The notes under the pieces: generated by a model | The model's input: only the letters and a program-made list of their open reading frames with translations | What the model was told of the DNA's origin: nothing | The model's database searches: none | Part shown: positions 10,465-24,492 of the stretch, in pieces | Numbering within the stretch: the stretch's first letter is position 1 | Layout: each line of letters begins with the position of its first letter | Program-made: the position numbers and the translations under genes | From: Kappaphycus alvarezii | Taxonomy: Eukaryota > Rhodophyta > Florideophyceae > Gigartinales > Solieriaceae | Reading direction: 5' to 3' | NCBI GenBank assembly: GCA_002205965.3 | Contig: NADL03000151.1 | Span: 1-64,000 of the forward strand | Length of the DNA stretch: 64,000 nucleotides

Positions 10465-10686
10465 TTAGGATATGATGTGACTGCGATCAGACCCCATTCC
10501 GTACCCTGCAGTCGTTCCGCAGTCGCCGATGTCACCGCTATTCATTCTCAATCTGAATCTGTCAAGAACGGCAGGTATCGCACCATTTGTGATGATCTTG
10601 ATATGGATTTCTACCCGATTGGTTTAGATATCTACGGCTCTATTGGCCCTGGGACAGATGCTGGGCTGCATCGCATTTCCGAGTAA
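10465..10686 (+). pseudogene. non-LTR retrotransposon C-terminal region D, copy 1
   Basis: The frame ends VKNGRYRTICDDLDMDFYP then IGLDIYGSIG and a TAA at 10684-10686. This parallels the C region's EKHRHYGTYC...GIDIYGALG, and upstream GYDVTAIRPHS parallels DVTVAHPS. It is therefore a second, diverged copy of the same polyprotein end, inserted or duplicated directly after the C tail. The G-run and GTTTGAGTGC block at 10424-10450 just upstream resembles repeat E. Confidence 0.6.
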
Positions 10687-13600
10687 ATCGCCTCCCGGAA
10701 AGGGACTACTCGGGTTGCCGAACGTCAACGCCTTTTCATCGTTCTCGGACCCTTGGGCCAACAGCGTTCTTCGATTACTACCAATCGCAGGAAACTACAC
10801 CGCCTTGATCCGTAATTCTGTGGTCCTGATATGTTCATGCGTCAGCAAAAGTCTCTCTCTCTGTTGTGAACCATAGATTCTGAAATAGAGGAAATTTTTG
10901 TTGTACATACCTCTTTTCCGTATCCTATTTTGAGAAAGAGTGTGGTCTTCTAACCTTGTGATACTATTTGGGGCGCCTGCGATTACAAACACAGCATAAA
11001 ATCCAAATTGTTTTCTTTATGCGTTTATTATGTGACGACTGCACCATCGAAGTTGTAGAACCAAACAAAACCACAATCCAAAATCTGGAGTATTTCTTGT
11101 CAATGTTTTCTGATCTGACATTTTCCACCCTATAGGATTTACTGGTCCACAACCTACCATATGTTTCGAATATTAAATCTCCCCCACATTTCCCCTCTCC
11201 ATTGAAATAGTATTTTTGAATGGAAATCTCGTGGGATTATATTAGTTAGGGAAATAAGAAGAAGTATCATTACTTCTTAGTACTGAGGTTTTTAATGTAA
11301 CTTCAATTCATAATAAGTATGGAAACACAGTGAATTTTGCTTTTAATTCTCCTTTTTTTCTTGAATCACTTGTAATTTTAAACAAAGAACCCTGATTTTC
11401 GTGATCCAAGTGATAGAGAAGGACTTGTTGACTGAATTTGTTTTATATTAGGATGATGTAAATAAATTTCTGAATTGGAACATGTACTTGGTATGAGCAT
11501 TGTTGGTGTACTAAATCTATTAGTAATCATGTGAAATCTTAGCAAGCGTTTTTTCCTTTTCAGCATCCTCTTTGTTTCTTCGTAATTCTAAGTTATGTTG
11601 AAAGCGCCGTAAGAAATGGAAATATTGTTAACAATTTTTCCGCGTGTACTTTTCGCGAAAATGAATAATAGCTCACTGGAGGCAACAAATGCTTTCCCGG
11701 AGGAGTGTTGAAATTTCTTATCGGGGTTTCTGTTATGACCAGTGAAAATATGACATGTTCCTTTGTCAATACTAACTGAAACCCATCTAAAAAATTGTCT
11801 TGTGCAATCCATAAACCGACAAAAATTCTATAAATTTTGATTCATACCCTAGACCGACTACAATTATTTGTATTAAGAGGGCATGAATTGCTGAGAAAAG
11901 GCTTCATTTGCTCATTAAACAAATAACGTTAATTCGTTACTACTTTTTCTCCTAGAATTAGTTCTATTTCAAAATTTCAGTCCTGATTTATATGTCTCTC
12001 CTAATAGATTTTTCTCAAGAGAAAATGATATTTTCTGTACCTGTGGATCAATTTTCTGTACGATAATTACATTCTTAGTATATCTTCTAGATACACAGAA
12101 ATTTATAATTTTCCATGATAAATCCCACAAAATATAGTTGTCTCTACAAACATTCAACTGATGTTCATATCGTGATTCCCTTCAGAAGTCATTTTAGAAT
12201 CAAAATGAAATCTTTTAGTATTTTCAAGTAGTTTCTTCTCAAATCCTGGGCATCAGTAGAGGATTAACTATGGTTTTCATCAATTAAAGAGTTTTTTATT
12301 GGGTATAATTTGGATAGAAGGGCCACCGATTTCCTTAATGTTATTTCTTGCTACTATTGAACTTCTTTTAAGACTCTCCTTCTTATTCTAAATGCAATTA
12401 CAAAGAAGTAACACCGCTTGTTTGTACTACCACGGTAGACCCTACCTTTCGTTATTTCTAAATCCACACATACAGTATGACCGTTTATTTCTTTTTTATA
12501 GAATGCCATGGCCACAATTATGACTATACGAAGGTGAAGAGCTACAAAAATGACTATGGAAGTCACTTCCATTAAATAACTATTTTTATCACTTCGTATA
12601 TTATAATTATATTTTTAATAGTTTCGTTTCTTGTTGAGTTAACATTCAAATAAAGCCTTTTACAATTTCAATTTTTCGAATTCATTTCTTTTCTCTACGG
12701 GAAATATCATGTTCAATCAATTCCATTGAGTGGAATACTCTGAACTTTTTATTTTTATTCATTCAATTCAGATATTTCGGGATCATTAAAGAAATCATCT
12801 TGATTTGACAAGATCGTTTCATTCTTTATAACTACCAATGGTTAATTTGCTTTCTTTCGATTGTTTCCTCGATATCGTATTCATGTATAAATCGGCCAAG
12901 CTCATAGATTCATTGAATAAGTATTTTTCGTTGTATATGACAGGACTTTAGGGCAAAAAGGTAGATTCTGGGCACATAACTGTAGTCACCTTTTTCAAAA
13001 GCACCATACTCGACGATATTACGTCCTTATATTCCTATTCGAAAGTTATCCCTAATTTTAGAGCTCTGTGATAAATTGATGCGTTCAAATATTGACAGCT
13101 CTTTACCGTATATTAATAATCAAGGTACCGGTGAAATTAAGGATGCTTTACTTTGAACAGGAGCAGATGAAAGTGCCACTAAATACAGTATGTGCCTGTC
13201 TTAATTATTCTCAGACAGTATTCTTAGAGGCTCTTATCGCACTTAAATTCGCATTAAATAAGGATATTCTTTTTTCTTATATTGCTGCAAACTAGACATA
13301 ATATTTAATAAGGTACAGAGAGCTCATGTTGATAACGAAAATCTCTTCGAAATGACCTGTATTTATGTCGAAAAGGCCCAAGCTGATTTTATTGGCCTGC
13401 TATGTTAACTTCGTCGTACAAACTCTTTATTTGGATCTTGAACTGCTTTTAGGAGCCGATACTTAAATTACTGTACAGAAGTCATAAAATTAAGCCAGTT
13501 AAATACCCGAAGTTGATGTGAAAGTCCATGATTTCATCTTTAATATAAAGGACGACATCATGATGTTTTTACTCAACTTATACCAGAGCAGCAACCAATC

Positions 13601-16600
13601 TTGTCCTCAAACCATACTAAGAGGTATATGTCATATTAGAAGCACTTCTTCCCTTACTTTGTTCTTTCAAACTTTTGTTTCTCGCAAACTTATGTAATAC
13701 AGACAACTCAGGTTTGATGAAGTTGGGTAATCAGTGGGATTTTCGTCTAACTGAGCACGTTAATATTATATATCACTGTGCCACGAATAAAATGAATTAT
13801 GGAACTTCTGCAATCCTTTTAGATTTCGTGAAAAATATTTTAAATATCAATGCATAAAAAAGAATGAAATGACTGCAAACTGTGAGCCATTTTGGCGAAG
13901 ATAGTTATTACTAACCGGAAATCCCGGTTTACAAAGGATCTTTTCAAGCACTGCAGTGTATAGCTGAAAACAATACAGCAAAAATGTTTTGGACTCATTC
14001 CAGCTGGGACATTTAAATGTATACTGTCACTCTACACAGCGAGGCGAAAATTAAATGTGTTTTTGAGCGAAACATTACCCGAGCGAAGCAGAAAAATGAA
14101 GTATCAGGAAAAAATCATAACTTAGAAATAAACGAGGGCTCCATCATTTTACCAACATTTGTCAACTGATGGGTACAAAGAAAAGAAGAAATATAACAAG
14201 CTCTCCCCTTTAGTCATTTTCCCTCTTGATTTCAATTAAAAGGTGGTAGCTGGGAGTATTTATAATTTTTTTAAAGGAAAGGAAAGTATGCGAGTTAATT
14301 TCTCCCTAGTAACCATTGATAATGACCTATAGATGATCTCAGGGGCAGTAAATGAGCAAAAGTCAAAGTTTTTATTCTCAATCTTGCGTGCTTAAATTTT
14401 CGAACTCACTATATCGAAGCAATTATTCCTTTAAATGAAACCACGCAATATAAACGGCAATGGTGTAGTCATCAATCTTCTTTCAATTTCCAAAGTACTT
14501 CGTCTAGCCTGTTCTACGTACCTAGTTCTCCTTTTGCTTCATGTTATCATATTACAAGCGTAAGGAGAAGAAATTGCGTATGCTAGTTTCCCTTGAAAAA
14601 ATTTACGTTGTTGTCATAATTTGAAACATTCTATTCCGCAATTATGTTTTTTTATCCTGCATTGCAATATTAACTGTAGATAATTATCGGATTTGTATTA
14701 CGAAACTGAGGACATAATGTATCTTTTAAGGTCATCCGTATACCTGATATTTGACTCACTGTGGCAGAAAATGAAGGGATATACAAATTGAAAGATCCTT
14801 GCACCTTCAATTCAATGACACTACTGTACATATGCACTACAAGTATTCTACTATATAGACCTGCGTTATTTAAAAATACCTAGTAGTTATTTAGGTTTTT
14901 TTTCTGGGTAATACATAAAAATTAGCGCTAGAAACAACTCAACAGAGGCATCTTTCTCTATAATGCCCGGAAAATACGGGTCTGATTTAGTGATACGCAT
15001 TTGAACAAACTATTCAATTTTTTTTGAAATTTCTGTTTCAGGAATAGTGCGCACTCAAAGTTTAAAATATATGTATTGTTATAGCATGTCGTCAAAGGCA
15101 GGTAGTTATACCAGCTAAGAGTATTCTCAAATTTCTAGAAAATGTTGCTTCATACGATAATTTAACCTAACTTTCTTTTAAAAGAATTCAGAGAAAGACG
15201 AAGTTGTTTGATTCTTAATTATCCAGGATTATTTTCATTTAGCATAGTTTAATCCGATTTCGAACGTTTGCTATCATTTTTCAAATATATGCCCGAAGGA
15301 AGGAAGATTATTGTATTGAACAATGTAGCTGACTCACCGCAACAAATGTAAAGATAGTCGGAACATAGAGTTTACATAAAGAAAGTGGCGAAGGATTCCC
15401 GGAAATATACATTATTTCCGCAACCCACAATCATTCCTGTTTCATGTTCGAAAGTCCAATTTTACCGTAGTACCTGTAGATTTTTCCCATATCAAGGAAG
15501 CGCTACAATATTTTGACCATTTTTATTGCAAATTCTTTACATGGGAAAGAAAGAATAATATATTTGATGGAGCAACAAGGTAAATTTGGAACATTGTGAA
15601 ACTAAAAGTTTTGGAAGGAAACAAAATAGCTAATAAATTGTTCCAAAGAGTGAAAATCTCTCAAAATTTCGGTGTTACAATACAGCATGTTAGAAAAGTG
15701 ATTCAAATACAAATTTATTGTCTTGTTATAAAACTGAGTAGCAGCAACCAGTTCCAATTTGAATTCAAAATAATTACTATTTTAATTTTCAGAAATACGT
15801 GGGTGCTATATTTTGATATGAAAAACAATGCTAAAAATTCCGTAGAGACAACAGCAGATGCATTAATTGCAGCAACACAGACCGCTTTTTCTGTTCTATT
15901 AATATTTATCAGATTGGTGTCGCGTGTATCACACTGAAATTTATTTTCCTTAGACATAGCATACTTTGTGCTGTAACAATCTGTTCTTGCAGTTCAGATA
16001 TACCAAGAGAAGTTATTAGTGTAGATATAGTAAGGATGAGTATAGAATTTTATAAGGCTGTCTTAGTTTTACTATATGGCGAACAGTATGATATGCTGAG
16101 GGTAAAATAAGATAAGCGGAGATAGCTAACCAAGAAGACTTTTAATGTTGATATATTTCGTTGCGAATGAACCAAATATTTTCTTACATAGAATATTTTA
16201 ATCTGTGCCTCCAGTAGACATTGTGATTAATTTATCCAAGAATTGCAGTAATTCATTTCGTTTTGAGCCCTTTGTCATCCAGAAGTACAAGCATTTTCTT
16301 TCTGTACAGCAAAGCTTTTCACGTTTTCAGTATAATAGCAGAAATTTTCGTTTTGAATTTAACATCGAGTTCTTGGATATTAATGCATTTAAACAATATA
16401 AAATACTGAAAACATTTAAGGACCTATCCCAATTTTGGCTAAAAAAGGACTTTTCCGTATGAACAATCTCAAGAAGTTAAAAGTTCCCCATAGCTTTCTT
16501 TTTAAGGGCAATAAAGAAAAGGCAGTTCAATTTTCCCACAAAAACATTTCGTGGCTTTAGACTTTTAAAAATTCAGGCTTCACCCAGATCAATCAGCAAT

Positions 16601-19533
16601 TTCCAAATTTTGAAACATATTTCGTCTCACTAACTTGTCTCATATTATTAAATGAGCTATGAATATTGAACATATTCGCACAAAATTTTACTTAGTCTCC
16701 TTAACAGTAAATATTAGTTTACAATTCGGAAAATGGATCTAACAAGTCAATTGAATGACTTAATTAATATGCAATTTCATCATCGTTGATCTGTTTCATA
16801 AGTGTAAACACAATTGAAGAAGTTTTGGAGGATCCTCAATTGCGATCAAGAATCTCATGAAATAGTTGTCTTCTGGGTCATTCCGGTTACAGTCATTGTA
16901 CTGAACACATTTCAGCTACCATTGACAGTTGTTGCGAATATATTTAATGATTTTCCGTGTAAATTATTTGTAATCTCGCTATGGGGTTTTCAATGTTAAA
17001 TTTTCCATTTTTTTGGTTCCACCAATTTGAAATATTGTCAACGCTATTTTCCACATATGCAAAAATTATCATTTAAATAGCCTAGAACCATCATTTTAAC
17101 ACCGAAATAACATTTCAAATTTCGTTCTACAAAATAAGGCATTGTAGCTATTTTTCATGCGTGAACCTCTATCACACCAAAGAAAATGCCATTGGGAAAC
17201 CAAATAATATTGAAAATCAGCCACAGGTAGGTATATTGCATTTAATTTACCGTATGCTAAGGAGTTAATCTTATTCTTTGACAGACCTGATATAAACTAA
17301 TGTAAAAGGGGAGTAAACTTTAATTCAGAATGATACCTGGAGTCAATTTTTTTCCTAAAGTCTCTAATCGAAGGGTTTTGACAGGTTTCAGCTTCATGAA
17401 AAAGCTTTTTGTTAACAGTTTTCATTGCAAACATAAGAAGAAGGCTTTAAAATATACGTTGCGATCATTGCAACAAACAATATTGATTTTAGTAGGCTTG
17501 TCTATTTACTGTTTGGTTGAGCTTATTATGTAAATCTCTCCCTGGAAGTGGCAAAAATTTTAAAAGAGAAGATTCGACCGGAATTGCGACTCAATTGTCC
17601 TGTAATATCTATTCTCAGACATTGAATCGGCTTCATTTTTCGCTTTCATGCTTTAACTCTGAGAATTTTGAAAATATATAAGTAAAGTACCTATGTCATT
17701 TCCCACTAATTAATAAATCAAATAAAGACGATAGATTTTTCAATTAATTTCCCTGAAAATTTTTCCATCGATGAAAAGAGCAATTTATTGACGAATAAAA
17801 GGGCTTTTTATGAGTACTCGCAAGAAACCTAGTAAAAAGGAGAGTTTGTACCTTCTCAGAAATGCTTAAAAATTCCCAGATCAAAATATTCCAAAAATAT
17901 TGATAATAAATCATTTGAAATCAAAAGAGATACACATATACATGATATCAGTACTTAATTCTCTCTTGTTCCTGTAAAGGAACAAGAGTAATCCAAATAT
18001 GTAATTCCGGTAAATGTTTCATCCTCACCCCTCAATGAGGCTGAGAAAAAATGAAAACTTTAAATACCATAAAATTGTAGAGGAAACAATTTACGGGATT
18101 TTACTAACCATCCACTAGACTCAATATATATTTTGAAACTTAGAAATATAGCATATAATGTCTCAAGGATAGGTTAGATGGCGGTAAACAATAGTTAGTT
18201 TGGATTCAAATATCATCGTAATCTCGTAAATTCAAACCTGTATCGAAATTGGGAAAATATTTACCGCCATTTTATCATCGGAAAAATTCAGTAATCCAAT
18301 AATTCATTACTTATACATAAAATGAATGAAACTGATTGATTTGGGCTAATTAAAGTTATAGTGGAGAATTAAACCTCAAAGCCTATCGTCAAGACCAAAG
18401 AGCAACCTTTAAGTTTCTAGCTATTCATGCAACTAGGATCGAATTAAATGCGTTGCAGAAGTAAAGTTCGAAATAAAACTTTTGCATTTACATTTTTCAT
18501 GTCTAATTCGGGACATCTGGGCCTGAGAAATATAATAACCACAATAATACCTTACGTGAATTCAAAAATGTTAGATTTGATGTAGTTAGGTATGATTGCC
18601 TTTTGAACCGCATGAAATTAAAGATAGCAGCCAGAATCCTGCAGATCAATCAAATACTCCAAACCACGAAAACATAGTGGTTTTATGTAACCGTATTTTT
18701 AATTAAACAACTGCAAACTTTTCGGGACAAGTTAAGAATGTCAAGTTTAAAAGAGGAGTTTTTTCAAAATTGATCAGACCAATCCGGCGAAACCAAACAT
18801 TCATGCTTTTACAGAAGCTCTGGTGTCTAAGAATCAGGTTCATAGAATCTAAATAACCAATTGGTTAACATTTATTACCAAGATCAAATTTCTTTGAGTT
18901 AGTTTTTTAGATACCATTTTGGTCTCCTAGTTACAAAGGCACGCCCCTCTTCCGCATACTCCCCACAAAACTGATGGAATATCAGTCATGATGAACAACT
19001 GGATTTGTTAAATGATAAAATAACTCATCATCTTTGACAAATCAGATCGGAATATCTTCATTTTAAACTCTGCGAAGGGTCTAATTTGCTCTGCGAATGA
19101 CATAAATATCATTTCTCAGGTATTTTAAAACTACAGATTTCAGACAATAATAAATTATTGTAAATTACTGCATCCTATAATTAGGAAGTTTCCCGAAACA
19201 TGATGAAAGTATTGGAAAAATCTCAAGAGCAAATAATTATGACCATTGAACTCAAGTCAAAATTCAAAACCAAAAATAAAGTCTTCTTCCAAGGTATTTC
19301 ACAAATTTTGGCCATTCACAAAGAGAATCCCTTCTAAAGATGCGGATGGATTACTAAAACTTACCTAATTATTTTTCCTTTTATTTTAATCTCTCTGATA
19401 CTTCATAAGATTGAATTTGTATCAATAGCAATTCAAAGTCATCACAGCCAATAAAATAAAGTGTTATAGGTACTTCTCCAGCTAATTAGTCTTTTCCTCA
19501 TCCAAAGGCTTACTCTCCAATTAAACAGATGAA
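10687..19533. other. AT-rich arm across the copy 1/copy 2 border
   Basis: About 8.8 kb of AT-rich sequence joining the right arm of copy 1 to the left arm of copy 2. It holds many short frames of at most 113 codons, rich in I, F, K, N and S and with no family I recognise. Features seen are the hairpin at 17963-17988 and the inverted-repeat segment near 18177. A possible splice acceptor (TTTTAATTTTCAG, ending near 15792) precedes a short coding-looking run containing NSVETTADALIAATQTAF. No RNA gene or long microsatellite was found. Confidence 0.7.
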
Positions 19534-19659
19534 ATGGAACTCCGGATTCGACGAATATATTTGCAGTGTGATGAAAAAGCCGCCCGACGCGCCTTCTTAG
19601 ATGACTATGACATTGAGAGAGATGAAAAGGAATCGTTAGGCAAGCTTTTGAATGATTAA
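19534..19659 (+). CDS. unrecognised 41-aa coding-looking ORF, copy 2
   Basis: Same 41-codon frame as at 3641-3766, with the same possible splice acceptor just upstream and the same stop. Function unknown. Confidence 0.3.
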   Translation: MELRIRRIYLQCDEKAARRAFLDDYDIERDEKESLGKLLND

Positions 19660-22600
19660 TAGCTTCGCTATCTATGAAGGCACGTAAGGCACCATCTTTC
19701 CTCGCACTCCAAATCTTTTTTCTCGTAGGTGTAGCATCCCTTCATCTGCGGAGCGTTTAGTTCAGTATTTTTGATTGCTCAATACTAAAGCTGATATTGG
19801 AGACCATTCTTGGTGTGTCGGGCGGCCTTAGGTTTGCGATGGATTTCTCACGAAAGATATTCGCGAATTGTATTCCGGGGGAGGAAAATAGAGAGATTTT
19901 TGTGGATTATGGTTGTATACTGAATATCCAAGGTCTGAATATCTATTCCTATTTATGCCATTTGAAGCCCCAATATCCAAACCATAAGAATCAGAGCATG
20001 ATTATTCCCTGTATGTAAGTTTCACTTACTATAAAAGCGGAAATGAAGGAACAATTACCATCTGGAATAAAGGAATTCGGATAAATCAATGATAAAACGA
20101 CTACATTTTAATGGATTCAAAACTGTACATATGGTAGCTCACAATGTGTAAAGCAGCCGAAATATCAACACGTTTGCGATCTAAAATACTGTTTAGCGGA
20201 ATCTATTCGAGCCTCGAGCAATATCGATTAGCAGGACCTAAGAATATAGACCATCGTAGTCCAGATAAATTTAAAATGGAGAAAATTAAGCTCGTTAGAA
20301 TTGACGGCTTCGCAAGAAGCCATTCGGAAGATCTATACATCTAACAGCCTCCAAACATAAGTTAGGAGAGCCTTATTGTATCTAAAATATTCAGTGAGTC
20401 ATACTGTCAACGTAAAGAATAAGTTAATCCTGCACACGCCATTGCACCAGGCTCGGATGTGACTAATATTGAATCGCTATGTACACTACGAGAGCCTAAT
20501 ATGTACGATTCCTCTTTTACAATTACCATGGCTCTCTAGGGAAGGAGGTCTAGAACTTGTGTTATATTATAGTCTTCTATTTATCCGATAGGGGTCTATG
20601 TACCTCAAGTAAATGAAACTGAACGAGAAATCATATGGTAGAGGCGCCTTGAAGACAAAATGTCCAGTTTCTGAGCAGGCTTCTGTCCAGTATGTTCAAC
20701 AGTGAAAAATTTGCCGCCCTCTGACTCAGTGTCAAAACTCACTGCATAAATTATCAGAAATGTCGCTAGTACCAGTACGTGGTAGCCAAGGGGAAAAAAC
20801 CAGCATGAAGCACATATCTTTTTGCCTTTAAAGTCTTAAGATCAGTCAAAAACTGCTGTTAGTACGAAACTGGTTCTCCTAAAACTTCCTGTTTCCTTCA
20901 TCCCGGGAGCCATTGTTCACCTCTTCTTCTTCACTCTAATCATCCTACTTTTTCCTTCAAACGAAATTCTAAATTCCATTTTACATTACGAATTCAAGCT
21001 CATTTCGCGACTCCATTTTTTATTTTATGTCTGAATATTTGATCCTCCTTTTTCGAAAATAAACCCTTCAACTCTTGATCCAATTCGCCCTCCGAAGTCA
21101 ATTCCTATATTTTATCAGACAGACTTTTTTGCCCCCAAATTCATGCAAATGAAAAGCACTGGAATCGTCCCGCATATCTTTTAGGCCAAATCGTTGAAAA
21201 TTACCAAAACATTACCCCTAATAAAATTACTATAGCAACGGGGTTGAAGAAACACTCCTACCATCACTCAATTCATCAGCTCACCCGCGCTCTCCCTTTA
21301 TTTTTGATCAACATGATCCATTTCCGTCCTTCCCTCAAAATCAAGAAATAAACAAAAGCCCGGCGTCGCATTAACGGCCTGGCTCTGATGGCTAATGAGA
21401 TAAAGGAACTTAATAATTACATGAAGAGGATGGAATGGTAACTCGTTCGGGAGTGTGCTCGTCGTAAATTTGTGGAGGGAGTGGACGGGGAGAGGGAGGC
21501 TGAAAATGATGTGGGAAGATCAGAAGATGAGAGATTCTGGATAGACTAGTGGGATCCATTGCTGTACAACTGTGTGATATTTGCTGTGGTAGACGAAAAG
21601 GCGAGTGAGGGTGTGATCATAATCTAGGGCTCTTTTTTTTGGGAATAGAGCGGACTTCGAGGGTCTTTTGGAGAGATTAGAGGGCTCTGATATGTCCAAG
21701 GAGGCTATGTATCCTTTTGGGCCGTTACACAGGATTATTAGGGACTGAATTTGGGGCACGGATATTTTGGCGGAGTTTTTTGGCTCTGGCCGTGAGGACT
21801 AGGTCGAGATATTTGTTCTGATACTCTCTACTATTAGTATTTCTCGTCTACAAGATTCTTTGAATGTATTTGAAGGTATTTAGTATGTTTTTGCGAGTTT
21901 AGGGTTAGCTGAAAGTTCTATATGAGCAGAGTAAGCTGGTACCTCTAGGAGAGGTTAAGTAAGTTACCAGAAAACCTCAATCGCAGGTCCAAGTAGTCGC
22001 AAAGTTGATAGACTCCGTAGAACCTAAAAAGCACTTCGATTGCGTTAGTCACTGAGCATTGGTGGTAGGACTTGCTCCTTGTATACCCATATATTGCCCG
22101 TTAGCCCCCGTTCTTACCAAAATAGAATTCTCCCACAACTATATTTGGGTAGCACTTTTGTCATTTTGAACACATCCGTTCCGAGAGAGTTTGTTCTGAG
22201 AGTCTCACCCTCGCTGATTTATTTTTATCAGCTATACAGGAAACTACCCATTCATGGAACAATTCAAGACGATGTAGGGATCGATACGCGAGAAAAGTTA
22301 TCTTAGCGGGTGGTGTGTCTTGTTGAGACATCTATATATTCGCGAACAATAGAAGCACGGTAGCAGGTACCCAGATACAGACTTATACGGCACAGAGTTA
22401 GTTTTGAGGCGGAAAATGTATTTACACACGTCGACAAAGTGGCGAACAGCGTAATGCCAGCGTTGTTGAACCAGATTTGCCTCCAAGAGAACTGCCCTTG
22501 AGAGAACTCTGACGACAATGTATACTCCATTTAAATGGCGACTGTCTTTTCTTTCGATCAAGTGTGGTAGTCGTTATTCGTTATCTCTAACGGAGTTTCC

Positions 22601-23343
22601 ATAGGCGCAGCCTTCGGGGATATTTCTTATCGACTCTTCGCGGCTCTTCAATAGATTTCTTCGACGTTGGTGCATCGCCCCCTGATCTAATGGGAACCCG
22701 TTCTGATTTCAGAACTTGGACTGAGTTGTTGACCTCGCGACCAACTCTTCAACCACAGCTGTAATGGCGGTAATATTACTGTGCGAGATCAATTCCTTTG
22801 CAACGGCACGTTGCAATAATGGTCTCCTCTAATGCGTCCAGTTTGTTGAATGGCCACCATACATCTTTCTAAATATAGGGAAGACGTCTGCTATCTCCTT
22901 TGTTACACAACTCCTTCCGAGCTCTCCACGTAAACACACACCCTGTTCCTCCATATTACAGTATTCAGTGTAGGACGGTTCACAAGCCGACCTTGGGCCA
23001 GGTTTCAACCATCAAATACTGATTTGATCAGGTACTCGGTAGTCCAAGTTCTATCCTCGATAAATCTTCGTCCAGATACTTGAACCCGTCATAAAGTCTA
23101 TTTGTTTAGCGAAAAACATACAAGTGTAATGTCATTATGTATAGATATTGTTTCGCGACTCTAATAATACTGGTTACAAGAACTCTCCAAACTCCGTTTA
23201 GATTCCCCCGGTAGCTAGCGCATTAAAAGCGACAGTAGTAAATAGACTTTAAACGCGAGAAAACAAAAAACACGAGGATATGTATTTTTGATACATTTAC
23301 TCATTAATTTTCTTCAATACTTGAAAAGGGCCACTAAAGTAGA

Positions 23344-24202
23344 CTAGCTTTGGAGCGGGAGGCAAACTTCTGCATGTTGCGGGGTACGATCAATCGCTGA
23401 AGCTGCACACGTGGACCAAATTGCATAGCTGACCTTTTGATAAAGCCGAGAGGATACCTTCGCCCAGAGCTTCTGATACGGGACGCGATTGCAGCCGCAT
23501 ATTCGTCGACCATCTTGGATATGGTCTCCGATGGGCATCCCAGCGAATCAAAGGCTGGCGGGACAAACTGCCAGCCGAGAAGCGGGCGTCCCGGTGAAGT
23601 ATGGCCAGGAATGGCGGCGATTTTGGTTGCAAAGTCTCTCAGTTTCCGTCGTTCTGCCGCATTGGCGGCGGCGCTCGCTTCCCGGGCTCCGTTGGATAGG
23701 AAGCACTGTTGGAAAGGTGAGGAGACTGTGATGTCATACGCAACCGGGAGAGAGAGCGTATGATTTTCCGGAGAAGTAGTCGAGTGGACGAGTATGTCAG
23801 CAGGTCGGGCGTCCAGTCCGGAAGTAAATACGGGACTTCATAGTGGACGCCAGCTCCAGCGGCTTTGAACAGGTCTTTGCCGAGCAATTTTGCCACAGCT
23901 TCGTGGCGGTTCTTCCAACCGAGACCTTTGTTACACAGGTCAGCGGCATGGTCGCCGAGGTGGTCCATGGGCGCCTTGCATTCCACGCAAAGGAGCGGGA
24001 CCGTTTCGTCGAAGACGGGGACTCCTAAGTGGCGCCGCAGCATCATTGACCACACATCATCGTATATGTGGGTGACCACAGACGGATGGACAGTGAGGAA
24101 TGCCGTAGCAGGTGTATGCAAAAAAGCGTTACGGCGGATGCGTTGACGAATGTCGGGTTCAGAGTGTGACGAGGGGCAGGATATGTAACTACATGTTCCA
24201 CG
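23344..24202 (-). pseudogene. non-LTR retrotransposon C-terminal region A, copy 2
   Basis: Equivalent to region A at 7450-8310. Single-base losses near 23466 and near 23820 break the frame into at least two pieces (23639-24121 and 23344-23538). The zinc-knuckle region is intact in the upstream piece. Confidence 0.68.
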
Positions 24203-24492
24203 TCAAACAAAAGGTATTAAAATATTAAAACATTCAGCAGAATCGCGTCTTATCTCGCAGACCGTTCCTCGAGACCAAAGCTGACCTTGAGATTAGGCAA
24301 GTGGCGTTCTAGCTACTGCGTAACTGTTTCGCTGTCTGTAAAATATGGTATTTGTTGTGCGTGGTGCCCTCGCCTCGCACAGGAGAAGGCACAGAAGAGT
24401 TCGACCGGAAGATGAAGGTCTACGTTCGAACATTGGCAGGGAGATTACTGTGCTCTGAAGAGTTCCGAGAATTCCAGTTGCCAGACAAACCC

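Larger units (their letters stand above)
1..15896. repeat. 15.9-kb tandem repeat unit, copy 1
   Basis: The first bases of the window recur at 15897, 31783 and 47653, giving periods of 15896, 15886 and 15870 bp. The sequence between recurrences is almost identical throughout. The chosen start is only where the window begins, so the real unit boundary is unknown. The unit has an AT-rich left arm, a skewed zone near 5.0-5.9 kb, a GC-richer core at 7.4-10.9 kb filled with retrotransposon ends, and an AT-rich right arm. Copy 1 carries private indels, for example at 3912, 6415 and 11549. No rRNA or other known arrayed gene is recognisable in it. Confidence 0.97.

Noticed and set aside
1-15896. Mitochondrial genome concatemer, because ~15.9 kb is animal-mitochondrion size
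   Set aside because: No respiratory gene, tRNA or rRNA is visible, and the core is nuclear retrotransposon sequence.
15596-15937. 113-codon frame at the copy 1/copy 2 border
   Set aside because: Starts at GTG, is I/F/K/N-rich and has no recognisable family. A possible splice acceptor inside is noted, but support is too weak for a gene call.
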